From Roseburia sp. CAG:309 (GTDB lineage Bacteria; Bacillota; Clostridia; Lachnospirales; Lachnospiraceae), in contig FR893938.1 of assembly GCA_000434115.1 (NCBI GenBank), forward strand, positions 1-8,754: 8,754 nt of DNA, read 5' to 3'. Shown piece after piece: positions 1-6,316 of the stretch. Position 1 is the stretch's first letter. The number at the start of each line of letters is the position of its first letter. A program made the translations under genes and the position numbers. The notes beneath the pieces were generated by a model that did no database searches, had not been told where the DNA came from, and worked only from the letters and a program-made list of their open reading frames with translations.

Positions 1-272
1 ACTCAATCTCCAATACAGCAGAGTATGGTGATTATGTAACCGGACCAAAGATCATCACAGAAGATACAAAGAAAGCAATGAAGAAAGTTTTGAAAGACAT
101 TCAGGATGGTTCTTTTGCAAAAGAATTCCTGCTTGATATGTCAGAAGCAGGCGGACAGGCTCACTTCCGTGCAATGAGAAAACTTGCTGCTGAGCATCGT
201 TCCGAAGTTGTTGGTGAAGAGATCCGTAAATTGTACAGCTGGAATGGCGAAGACAAACTGATCAATAACTAA
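1..272 (+). CDS. ilvC: Ketol-acid reductoisomerase, C-terminal fragment
   Basis: This is the last 89 codons or so (frame beginning at base 3) of a gene that starts before the window; the full family length is about 330-340 residues. The enzyme performs the NADPH-dependent, Mg-dependent isomeroreduction of acetolactate or acetohydroxybutyrate in valine, isoleucine and leucine synthesis, in the cytoplasm. The visible part opens with the conserved SISNTAEYGDY segment, which belongs to the helical C-terminal domain that forms the knot and contacts substrate. It continues through KIITEDTKKAMKKVL, DIQDGSFAKEFL and an alanine-rich MRKLAAEH helix, as expected for the short class I form. The Rossmann domain and most metal ligands lie outside the window. 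The gene ends in TAA and is followed 33 bases later by a strong intrinsic terminator, so it is the last gene of its transcript. Confidence 0.93.
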   Translation, partial: SISNTAEYGDYVTGPKIITEDTKKAMKKVLKDIQDGSFAKEFLLDMSEAGGQAHFRAMRKLAAEHRSEVVGEEIRKLYSWNGEDKLINN

Positions 273-304
273 TTTTGGTTAGTTAGATGAAACAAAAATG
301 AATG

Positions 305-344
305 AAAAGGCCCGGTTGGTGAATACATAAACCGGGCTTTTTTT
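305..344 (+). terminator. Rho-independent terminator after ilvC
   Basis: Stem arms CCCGGTT (311-317) and AACCGGG (330-336) are perfectly complementary and extend by G310-C337 across a 12-nt loop. A run of seven T follows at 338-344, and an upstream A-run (305-308) can pair with part of it. The layout is a textbook intrinsic terminator in the direction of ilvC. The T-run ends only about 20 bases before the next start codon, so readthrough could supply some transcription of the HAD gene. Confidence 0.9.
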
Positions 345-365
345 AGACAGAAGGACAAGAGGAAA

Positions 366-1178
366 ATGATACGATTGGTTGTATGTGATGTAGATGGAAC
401 ATTGGTAAAAGATGGCGGTTCCGCTTCTGCGTTGAATCCGGAGTATTATGAAGTGGTGAAAGAACTGTCCGAAAAAGGAATTCAAGTTGTGATTTGCAGT
501 GGGCGGCAGAAAGCCAGCATTGAAAAATTATTTGAGCCGGTCAAAGATCTTTTGTACATAGCAGCAGACGGAGGAAGTCTGATATATCGAAAAGAGAAAT
601 GTATATATTCCCGGATTTTAGAAAAAGAAACCTGCCGGCAGATTATTGAAGATGCAAGAAAGATTGAACCCTGTGATATTATGGTTTGCGGAAAAAAACA
701 TGCGTATGCGACAAGTGCAGATTCCGAGATGTACCGCTGGATATCGGATTCTTATGGGTTTGATATTCAGGCAGTGGGCGATTTGCAGAAAAATATATCG
801 GACGATATCGTGAAAATCTCCCTGTATCATCATAATATGGTGGAACAGCTGACCAAGGACTGGTTCCGTCCGAAGTGGGAAAACAAAGTGAGATTGAATC
901 TTGCCGGGATCCAATGGCTTGACTGTGTGCCAAAAGAAGCGGGAAAAGGAACGGCAGTTGCCTTTTTACAGAAACATCTTAACATTACACCGGAAGAAAC
1001 CTGCGTGTTTGGTGATAATGAAAATGATATCGTTATGATGAAACGGGCAAAATACAGTTTTGCCGTAGCGAATGCCCGAGAAGAGGTAAAACGTGCTGCA
1101 TCCTGTCAATGTGGCCCTTATTGGGAAGATGGTGTGCTGGTACAGTTAAAGAAAATAGCAGGTAAGCAGGAAAAGTAG
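366..1178 (+). CDS. Cof-type HAD-superfamily hydrolase (IIB)
   Basis: A 270-residue cytoplasmic phosphatase of the Cof/IIB class of haloacid dehalogenase-like hydrolases. Family members dephosphorylate sugar phosphates, phosphorylated cofactors or nucleotides; the substrate cannot be read from sequence. All catalytic motifs are present. Motif I is DVDGT, with D8 the predicted nucleophile and D10 the acid/base. Motif II is CSGR around S45, motif III is the lysine in PKEAGKG (K194, or K190), and motif IV is GDNEND at 216-221, which binds Mg. Residues of about 85-185 form the inserted alpha/beta cap that places it in class IIB, and the length is normal. ATG 366 follows an AGAGGAA ribosome-binding site. 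I see no convincing promoter between the ilvC terminator and this gene. The HD-GYP gene starts 15 bp downstream, so the two are probably co-transcribed. Confidence 0.88.
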   Translation: MIRLVVCDVDGTLVKDGGSASALNPEYYEVVKELSEKGIQVVICSGRQKASIEKLFEPVKDLLYIAADGGSLIYRKEKCIYSRILEKETCRQIIEDARKIEPCDIMVCGKKHAYATSADSEMYRWISDSYGFDIQAVGDLQKNISDDIVKISLYHHNMVEQLTKDWFRPKWENKVRLNLAGIQWLDCVPKEAGKGTAVAFLQKHLNITPEETCVFGDNENDIVMMKRAKYSFAVANAREEVKRAASCQCGPYWEDGVLVQLKKIAGKQEK

Positions 1179-1193
1179 GAAGGAAAAGGGAAC

Positions 1194-1907
1194 ATGACAG
1201 GAATGTGGATAGTTACAGGATGTTTGATCGTTATTATAGCAGGGCTTTTGGTACTGCTTACCGGTATGTGCCGGAGAGTGGATGTTCTGAAAAAGAAGCA
1301 GCAACAGTATCACGATATTGTAAATCAGTCGCTGGAGACATTTGCCCATGCCATCGATGCGAAAGATCAAAATACCAATGGTCATTCGGAGCGGGTGGCG
1401 ATTTATTCGGCGGAGATTGCCAAACGGATGGGAATGTCAGATGAGGAGCAGGAACAGATTTATTATATGGGAATGCTTCACGATATTGGCAAAATAGGAA
1501 TCCCGGATGCTATTTTGAAAAAACCGGGGAAACTGACCGAAGAGGAAATGCAGATCATACGAAACCATCCGACCATCGGCGGTGAGATCTTAAAGGATTT
1601 TACGGCAATTCAGGGAATCAGCGATGGAGCGAGATACCACCATGAAAGATATGATGGAAATGGTTATAATGAAGGATTAAAAGGCAAGGAGATTCCGCTG
1701 GCAGCGCGTATTATCTGCGTGGCAGACAGTTATGATACGATGTCAAGCAAGCGCGTATACAAGGAATTGCATGAAGAAAATTATATTTTATCAGAACTTG
1801 ATCGGTGCAGCGGAAAACAGTTTGATCCGGCAATCGTGCCATTTATGATAGAGATGATAAAAGACGGAACAGCACCGCTGCCCCGTCCGGATTACAAAAG
1901 TCGATAA
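1194..1907 (+). CDS. Membrane-anchored HD-GYP domain protein (putative cyclic-di-GMP phosphodiesterase)
   Basis: A 237-residue protein with one hydrophobic segment at residues 5-25, a short basic and possibly coiled linker (28-45), and an HD-GYP domain filling the rest. It has no sensory domain, so it is probably tethered to the inner face of the membrane. HD-GYP proteins hydrolyse cyclic di-GMP or related cyclic dinucleotides with a two- or three-metal centre. Visible ligands are H64 in HSER, HDIGK with H96, D97 and K100, H125 in NHP, H149-H150 in HHERYDG, and D178 in VADSYD. The signature GYP reads GYN (157-159). The position four before H64, which is Glu in trimetal members, is N60, which suggests a two-metal site. 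The domain closes with KQFDP (208-212). ATG 1194 is preceded by AGGAAAAGGG. The 3' end overlaps the opposing DUF4321 gene by 16 bp. Domain assignment is firm; the substrate is inferred. Confidence 0.85.
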   Translation: MTGMWIVTGCLIVIIAGLLVLLTGMCRRVDVLKKKQQQYHDIVNQSLETFAHAIDAKDQNTNGHSERVAIYSAEIAKRMGMSDEEQEQIYYMGMLHDIGKIGIPDAILKKPGKLTEEEMQIIRNHPTIGGEILKDFTAIQGISDGARYHHERYDGNGYNEGLKGKEIPLAARIICVADSYDTMSSKRVYKELHEENYILSELDRCSGKQFDPAIVPFMIEMIKDGTAPLPRPDYKSR

Positions 1908-2149
1908 ATGATTGCGGCGATGATAATGCCGATGATACTTGCAATCGTAAATTTGATGGTAAGTCCAAAGGTGAGGACCAAAACTCCCAGGTCAAGGACA
2001 ATAGGAGAAGAAAGTCCGAATGTCTTTCCGTAAGACAACCAGGAAAGAGCGGAAACTCCGGCAGTCAGATGAGCGATAAAACTTCCCAGAACGATGCCCG
2101 CCAGTAACAGCAAAAAGAGTGACCATGTATTTTTTCCGGTACGAGCCAT
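1892..2149 (-). CDS. DUF4321 small membrane protein
   Basis: An 85-residue, very hydrophobic protein that I recognise as the DUF4321 family of Clostridia; its function is unknown. A short polar N-terminus (MARTGKNTW) leads into a membrane helix at about residues 9-30. A conserved loop with WLSYGKTFGLSSP (37-49) follows, then a long hydrophobic stretch at 50-83 that can form one long or two short helices and carries a lysine (K66) in its middle. ATG 2149 is chosen because GGAGG lies 9 nt upstream at 2159-2163; the in-frame codon at 2170 is a TTG that lies before that site. The gene runs against its neighbours and has its own promoter. Its stop codon lies inside the HD-GYP gene, and no terminator is visible between the two. 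Confidence 0.8.
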   Translation of the reverse strand: MARTGKNTWSLFLLLLAGIVLGSFIAHLTAGVSALSWLSYGKTFGLSSPIVLDLGVLVLTFGLTIKFTIASIIGIIIAAIIYRLL

Positions 2150-2158
2150 AGGTAACAG

Positions 2159-2163
2159 CCTCC
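2159..2163 (-). promoter_or_regulatory. Ribosome-binding site of the DUF4321 gene
   Basis: GGAGG on the minus strand, 9 nt before ATG 2149. It decides the start in favour of the 85-residue product over a longer TTG-initiated reading. Confidence 0.75.
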
Positions 2164-2188
2164 AATCCAAATATATTTATTCTTCTCT

Positions 2189-2217
2189 ATCTTACAATAT
2201 TTTAAAAAAATAATCAA
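2189..2217 (-). promoter_or_regulatory. Sigma-A-type promoter for the DUF4321 gene
   Basis: On the minus strand, TTGATT (2212-2217) and TAAGAT (2189-2194) are separated by exactly 17 bp, with four of six matches to consensus in each hexamer and an A/T-rich spacer. Transcription would start near 2182 and give a leader of about 33 nt that includes the GGAGG site. It lies in the divergent intergenic region shared with dgt. Confidence 0.6.
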
Positions 2218-2221
2218 TGAA

Positions 2222-2240
2222 AAAAAGGAAAATCCTTTTT
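2222..2240. repeat. AT-rich hairpin in the divergent intergenic region
   Basis: Perfect 8-bp inverted repeat AAAAAGGA / TCCTTTTT with a 3-nt AAA loop, lying between the leftward promoter and dgt. Read on the minus strand it is followed by further T residues, so it could weakly block leftward transcription arising from the dgt side. With only two G-C pairs it would be a weak terminator. Most of this region is A/T-rich, so chance is a real alternative. Confidence 0.4.
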
Positions 2241-2295
2241 GACGTTGAAATATGTAAATGTAGGCAGTTTTTGTTACCCGGAAGGGAGACATAGT

Positions 2296-3306
2296 ATGAC
2301 ATTACGAGAACAATTTGAAAAAAGAGAGCATGATATCCTGAGCCCTTATGCATCATTCAGTGATCAGTCACAGGGACGGGAACATTATGAAGAACCATGT
2401 GATCTGCGCCCGGTTTATCAGAGAGACCGCGACAGGATCCTGCATTGCAAGTCATTTCGCCGTCTGAAAGGGAAAACGCAGGTATTTTTATCGCCGGAGG
2501 GAGATCATTACCGAACCCGGCTGACACATACATTAGAGGTGTCGCAGAATGCCAGGACTGTGGCAAAAGCACTTTGTTTGAATGAAGATCTGACCGAGGC
2601 GATCGCATTGGGACATGATCTTGGACATACGCCGTTTGGACATGCCGGAGAACGGGTGTTAAACCGCATCTGCCCGGATGGATTTATGCATCAGATCCAA
2701 AGCATCCGCGTTGTGGAGAAATTGGAAAAAAACGGAAAAGGATTGAATTTGACGAAAGAAGTCCGGGATGGAATCCTGAATCATTCGACGTCCGGCCATC
2801 CCTCCACTCTAGAGGGAAAGATTGTGCGGCTTTGTGATAAGATTGCCTATGTGAATTCGGACATTGATGATGCCATCCGAGGAAGGATCATCTGTGAAGA
2901 AGATCTTCCGGAAGCCTGTGTGCAGGTGCTTGGAAAGAATCTGCGGGAGCGGCTCAATACTTTGATCCATGACATCGTTATACATAGTATGGGAAAGAAT
3001 GACATTATGATGTCGGACGAAACGTATGAGGCACTGCAGGAATTGCGCAAGTTTATGTTTGCCAATGTCTATGTAAACTCCGATGCCAAACGGGAAGAGG
3101 GAAAGGCAGAACGTATGCTGAGCCAGTTATTTTCCTATTATTCCAACCATATCGAGGAAATGCCGGAAGAATATACCCGGATGATATGGGAAAAGGGCGA
3201 GAGCATATCGACGGTTGTCTGCGATTATATCGCCGGGATGACAGACCGGTTTGCCGTATCCACCTATCAGACATTGATGATCCCAAGTACATGGCAGATT
3301 TACTGA
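2296..3306 (+). CDS. dgt: Deoxyguanosinetriphosphate triphosphohydrolase-like protein
   Basis: A 336-residue HD-superfamily enzyme of the Dgt family, which cleaves dNTPs to deoxynucleoside and triphosphate and so tunes the cytoplasmic dNTP pool. HD metal ligands are visible as H78 in RLTHTLEV, H107-D108 in GHDLGHTPFGH (106-116) and D181 in RLCDKIAY. The N-terminal CKSFRRLKGKTQVF block (51-64) and the C-terminal DYIAGMTDRFA block (310-320) are typical of the short Gram-positive Dgt-like group. ATG 2296 follows GAAGGGA (2281-2287) at good spacing; the upstream in-frame TTG codons have no ribosome-binding site. It is the first gene of the rightward cluster, 78 bp before dnaG. Placement beside the primase gene recurs in Clostridia and fits coordination of dNTP supply with replication. 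Nucleotide preference cannot be predicted, and some homologues need an activator dNTP. Confidence 0.9.
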   Translation: MTLREQFEKREHDILSPYASFSDQSQGREHYEEPCDLRPVYQRDRDRILHCKSFRRLKGKTQVFLSPEGDHYRTRLTHTLEVSQNARTVAKALCLNEDLTEAIALGHDLGHTPFGHAGERVLNRICPDGFMHQIQSIRVVEKLEKNGKGLNLTKEVRDGILNHSTSGHPSTLEGKIVRLCDKIAYVNSDIDDAIRGRIICEEDLPEACVQVLGKNLRERLNTLIHDIVIHSMGKNDIMMSDETYEALQELRKFMFANVYVNSDAKREEGKAERMLSQLFSYYSNHIEEMPEEYTRMIWEKGESISTVVCDYIAGMTDRFAVSTYQTLMIPSTWQIY

Positions 3307-3371
3307 TCCTTTGGTGTTCAGAGTGTGTACCCGTGTTACTTTGGAATCATTACCGGAAAAGAATAAAAAAA

Positions 3372-3377
3372 AGGGAA
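3372..3377 (+). promoter_or_regulatory. Ribosome-binding site of dnaG
   Basis: AGGGAA lies only 1 nt before ATG 3379 but 7 nt before ATG 3385. This favours the second ATG, which also gives the MYY N-terminus commonly seen in Clostridia DnaG. Confidence 0.6.
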
Positions 3378-3384
3378 GATGGGA

Positions 3385-5148
3385 ATGTATTACAGTGAAG
3401 ACTTTGTTGAGGAAGTGAGACAGCGCAACGATATTGTGGATATCATCTCCTCGTATGTAAATTTAAAACGTTCGGGAAGCAACTATGTTGGTCTTTGTCC
3501 ATTTCACAACGAAAAGACAGCATCTTTCTCAGTAAGTGGAAACAAACAGATGTATTACTGCTTTGGCTGTGGAGCCGGCGGAAACGTATTTACTTTTTTG
3601 ATGGAATACGAAAATCTTACTTTTCCGGAGGCACTTGCCCAGCTGGCAGAGCGAGCCGGAATGGAACTGCCCGAACAGTCAGAGACAACCGAAGAAAAAC
3701 GAAGACGTAATGTCAGAGAACAGATTTTAGAGATATACAAGATCGCGGCAAATTATTATTATGCCAAACTAAACTCAGAGCGGGGCAGAGAAGCCAAACA
3801 GTACCTGCTCGGACGAGAATTGTCGGAAGAGACGATCCGTCATTTTGGATTGGGATATTCTGACAAATACAGCAACGATCTGTATCAATATATGAAAGCA
3901 AAAGGATATGACGATTCACTCCTGAATCAGACGGGATTGTTTCAATTCCAAGAGGCAAAAGGCGTGTATGATAAATTTTGGAACCGTGTCATGTTTCCGA
4001 TCATGGACCGCCGCAATAAAGTAATTGCATTTGGTGGACGTGTGATGGGAGATGGCAAGCCGAAGTATCTGAATTCTCCGGAGACGATGATATTTGATAA
4101 GAGCCGCAACCTGTTCGGACTCAATTTTGTCCATGGCAAACAGGATCACGGAATGATCGTGTGCGAGGGCTATATGGATGTGATCGCCCTGCACCAGGCC
4201 GGATTTACCAATGCGGTAGCTTCGCTGGGAACCGCTTTTACGAGCCAGCAGAGCAGTCTGTTGAAGCGGTATACCGATACGGTGTATCTTTGCTATGACA
4301 GCGACGGTGCCGGCGTGAAAGCGGCGCTGCGTGCAATCCCGATGCTGAAAGAAGCCGGAATTACAGTGAAAGTCATCAATATGCGGCCGTACAAAGACCC
4401 GGATGAATTTATCAAGGCACTTTCGAAGGAGGAATTTCAAAAACGGATCGATCAGGCGCAGAACAGTTTCTTTTATGAGATTGACCGCCTCCGGACGGCA
4501 TATAATATGGAGGATCCGGAGGAAAAGACACGTTTTATGAATGAAGCGGCAAAGAAATGTCTTACCTTCGATAATGAGATTGAGAGAAACAACTATATCG
4601 AAGCTTTTGCGAGACAATATGCGATACGCGCGGAGGATTTTCGCGGGCTTGTGAGCAGACAGGCAGCAGCGCGGGTTGGCATCGATTATGAAAAGATCCG
4701 TCAGGAACGCAGACAGAAGTCAAAGACGCAGAAAGAAGATGGTATTTTAAAGATACAGGGCGTACTTTTGACCTGGATCGCGGAAGATGTTGGATTATTT
4801 CCAAAGATTTCCAGATGGTTACAGCCGGATGACTTTTTTGAAGAGCCGTATCATACGATCGCCGGTATGCTGTATGAGCAGGCAAGAAGCGGTGAGATTT
4901 CGCCGGCACAGATTATCAGTTATTTTGAAAGTAAAGAAGAACAGTCATTGGCAGCCGGCATTTTTAATAAGCAGGTGCAGCAGGTCAATGAAGAGGCCGA
5001 GCGCGAAAAGGCACTGAATGAGATGGTAAAAACACTCAAAAAGGAAAGTCTGGATAAGAAAAGTCGGGAGATCACCGATCTTTCGCAGCTGCAGAAGATC
5101 ATTATGGAAAAAAAGCAGTTAGAGACATTACACATTACATTGACATAA
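3385..5148 (+). CDS. dnaG: DNA primase
   Basis: A 587-residue bacterial primase of near-standard length that makes RNA primers at the replication fork and works with DnaB helicase. Domains run in the usual order. The CHC2 zinc finger has ligands C38, H41, C59 and C62 (CPFH ... CFGC). The basic, template-binding part of the RNA polymerase domain includes RVMFPIMDRRNKVIAFGGR (201-219) and GDGKPKYLNSPE (222-233). The Toprim fold has catalytic E261 in EGYMD, then D305 and D307 in DSDGAG, and the conserved KDPDEF (337-342). A charged linker at about 425-452 leads to a helical C-terminal helicase-binding domain (453-587). ATG 3385 is preferred on ribosome-binding-site spacing; ATG 3379 would add two residues. 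It lies between dgt and rpoD, as in a macromolecular synthesis operon. The last two codons plus the first stop base region hold a TTGACA that may serve rpoD. Confidence 0.97.
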   Translation: MYYSEDFVEEVRQRNDIVDIISSYVNLKRSGSNYVGLCPFHNEKTASFSVSGNKQMYYCFGCGAGGNVFTFLMEYENLTFPEALAQLAERAGMELPEQSETTEEKRRRNVREQILEIYKIAANYYYAKLNSERGREAKQYLLGRELSEETIRHFGLGYSDKYSNDLYQYMKAKGYDDSLLNQTGLFQFQEAKGVYDKFWNRVMFPIMDRRNKVIAFGGRVMGDGKPKYLNSPETMIFDKSRNLFGLNFVHGKQDHGMIVCEGYMDVIALHQAGFTNAVASLGTAFTSQQSSLLKRYTDTVYLCYDSDGAGVKAALRAIPMLKEAGITVKVINMRPYKDPDEFIKALSKEEFQKRIDQAQNSFFYEIDRLRTAYNMEDPEEKTRFMNEAAKKCLTFDNEIERNNYIEAFARQYAIRAEDFRGLVSRQAAARVGIDYEKIRQERRQKSKTQKEDGILKIQGVLLTWIAEDVGLFPKISRWLQPDDFFEEPYHTIAGMLYEQARSGEISPAQIISYFESKEEQSLAAGIFNKQVQQVNEEAEREKALNEMVKTLKKESLDKKSREITDLSQLQKIIMEKKQLETLHITLT

Positions 5149-5169
5149 ATGGCAGGAAACTTGTAAATT
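5140..5169 (+). promoter_or_regulatory. Candidate internal promoter for rpoD
   Basis: A perfect -35 hexamer TTGACA (5140-5145) covers the last two sense codons of dnaG. An 18-bp spacer separates it from TAAATT (5164-5169), a four-of-six match to the -10 consensus. The predicted start near 5176 would leave a short leader of about 13 nt that still contains the GGAGG at 5179-5183. Internal promoters ahead of rpoD are known in both B. subtilis and E. coli. The weak -10 keeps confidence moderate. Confidence 0.4.
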
Positions 5170-5178
5170 TGCAAGAAT

Positions 5179-5183
5179 GGAGG
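5179..5183 (+). promoter_or_regulatory. Ribosome-binding site of rpoD
   Basis: GGAGG, 5 nt before ATG 5189. It overlaps the upstream in-frame ATG at 5177, which has no ribosome-binding site of its own, so 5189 is the likely start. Confidence 0.7.
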
Positions 5184-5188
5184 AAAAT

Positions 5189-6316
5189 ATGAAGGAAGAA
5201 AAGAATACAGTGGATGAGCGAGTACAGTTTTTGGAGTCGTTGAACAAATTGGTGGAAATGGGAAAGAAAAAAGATGGAAAGATCGATTTCAGTGACATCA
5301 ATGAGCAGTTCAAGGATATTGATCTCGATGGAGATAAGACGGAGAAAATTCTGGATTATCTGGAGCAGAATGGGATCATCGCGATTTTGCCGGATACCGA
5401 CACCGATGACGATATTATCCTTGATGTCGATGATGAACCAACGGAAGAAGAACTCGAAAATATCGAATTTTCTGTGCCTGACGGTGTCAGCATTGAGGAT
5501 CCGGTGCGTATGTATTTGAAGGAAATCGGTAAAGTTCCTCTGTTGTCTGCAAATGAAGAGGTTGAGCTGGCAAAGAAAATGGAAACCGGAGATCTGGATG
5601 CACGAAAACGTCTGGCAGAGGCAAACCTTCGATTGGTTGTCAGCATTGCCAAACGTTATGTCGGCCGTGGTATGCTGTTCCTTGATCTGATTCAGGAAGG
5701 AAATCTGGGACTGATCAAAGCGGTGGAGAAATTCGATTACCGCAAAGGATACAAGTTCAGTACCTATGCGACATGGTGGATCCGTCAGGCAATCACAAGA
5801 GCGATTGCCGATCAGGCGAGAACCATCCGTATTCCGGTGCATATGGTGGAGACGATCAACAAATTGATCCGCGTACAGCGCCAGCTGCTTCAGGAGCTCG
5901 GAAGAGAGCCGTATCCGGAAGAAATTGCAAAGGAAATGAATCTTCCGGTAGACCGTGTGCGTGAGATCCAAAAAATCTCGCAGGAGCCGGTTTCTTTGGA
6001 AACGCCGATCGGAGAAGAGGAAGACAGCCACCTTGGAGACTTTATTCAGGATGACAACGTTCCGGTTCCGGCAGAGGCAGCCGCATTTACTTTGTTGAAA
6101 GAACAGCTGTCAGAGGTGCTTGGCACATTGACCGACCGGGAAAGAAAAGTATTGGAACTTCGTTTCGGCCTGGATGATGGTCGTGCCCGCACATTGGAAG
6201 AAGTTGGAAAAGAATTCAATGTTACGAGAGAGCGGATCCGTCAGATTGAGGCGAAGGCGCTTCGTAAACTGCGTCATCCAAGCCGCAGCAGAAAATTGAA
6301 GGATTATTTGGATTAA
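5189..6316 (+). CDS. rpoD: RNA polymerase primary sigma factor (sigma-70/SigA)
   Basis: A 375-residue primary sigma factor that directs RNA polymerase to housekeeping promoters. The N-terminal part (to about residue 98) is the short, acidic region 1.1 of Gram-positive SigA, with an Asp-rich run at about 70-82. Region 1.2 follows (EDPVRMYLKEIG, 103-114). Region 2 has EANLRLVVSIAKRYVGRG (144-161), FLDLIQEGNLGLIKAVEKFD, and the promoter-melting and -10 recognition stretch KFSTYATWWIRQAITRAI (189-206). Region 3 runs about 210-300. Region 4 contains LTDRERKVLELRFGL and the -35-reading helix-turn-helix TLEEVGKEFNVTRERIRQIEAKAL (335-358). ATG 5189 is chosen over ATG 5177 because GGAGG sits between them. 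Its stop TAA shares a base with the start of trmK, so translation of the two is likely coupled. It follows dnaG by 40 bp. Confidence 0.98.
   Translation: MKEEKNTVDERVQFLESLNKLVEMGKKKDGKIDFSDINEQFKDIDLDGDKTEKILDYLEQNGIIAILPDTDTDDDIILDVDDEPTEEELENIEFSVPDGVSIEDPVRMYLKEIGKVPLLSANEEVELAKKMETGDLDARKRLAEANLRLVVSIAKRYVGRGMLFLDLIQEGNLGLIKAVEKFDYRKGYKFSTYATWWIRQAITRAIADQARTIRIPVHMVETINKLIRVQRQLLQELGREPYPEEIAKEMNLPVDRVREIQKISQEPVSLETPIGEEEDSHLGDFIQDDNVPVPAEAAAFTLLKEQLSEVLGTLTDRERKVLELRFGLDDGRARTLEEVGKEFNVTRERIRQIEAKALRKLRHPSRSRKLKDYLD

Noticed and set aside
1910..1946. Interrupted inverted repeat (GATTGC ... GCAATC) as a terminator for the HD-GYP gene.
   Set aside because: It has a long internal loop and no T-run, and lies within the codons for the repetitive Ile/Ala/Gly helix of the DUF4321 protein.
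2239..2295. N-terminal extension of dgt from TTG codons.
   Set aside because: The extension is not typical of Dgt, covers the likely promoter and leader, and bypasses the GAAGGGA site properly placed for ATG 2296.
3916..4617. 233-codon open frame on the minus strand opposite dnaG.
   Set aside because: It lies wholly within the conserved dnaG coding region, its product resembles no family I know, and it has no supporting context; it is a shadow of the real gene.
5152..5180. A second sigma-H-like pattern (AGGA at 5154-5157, GAAT at 5175-5178, 17 nt apart) between dnaG and rpoD.
   Set aside because: The spacing and core are good, but transcription would start at about 5185-5190, downstream of the rpoD ribosome-binding site (5179-5183), leaving an essentially leaderless message. 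Flanking consensus positions also mismatch.
5177..5188. Upstream ATG of rpoD that would add four residues (MEEN).
   Set aside because: It has no ribosome-binding site of its own, and its second codon overlaps the GGAGG that is correctly spaced for ATG 5189.
5135..6031. 298-codon open frame on the minus strand opposite rpoD.
   Set aside because: It is antisense to highly conserved sigma-factor codons, with a low-complexity, Phe/Ile/His/Arg-rich product typical of a complementary-strand shadow.
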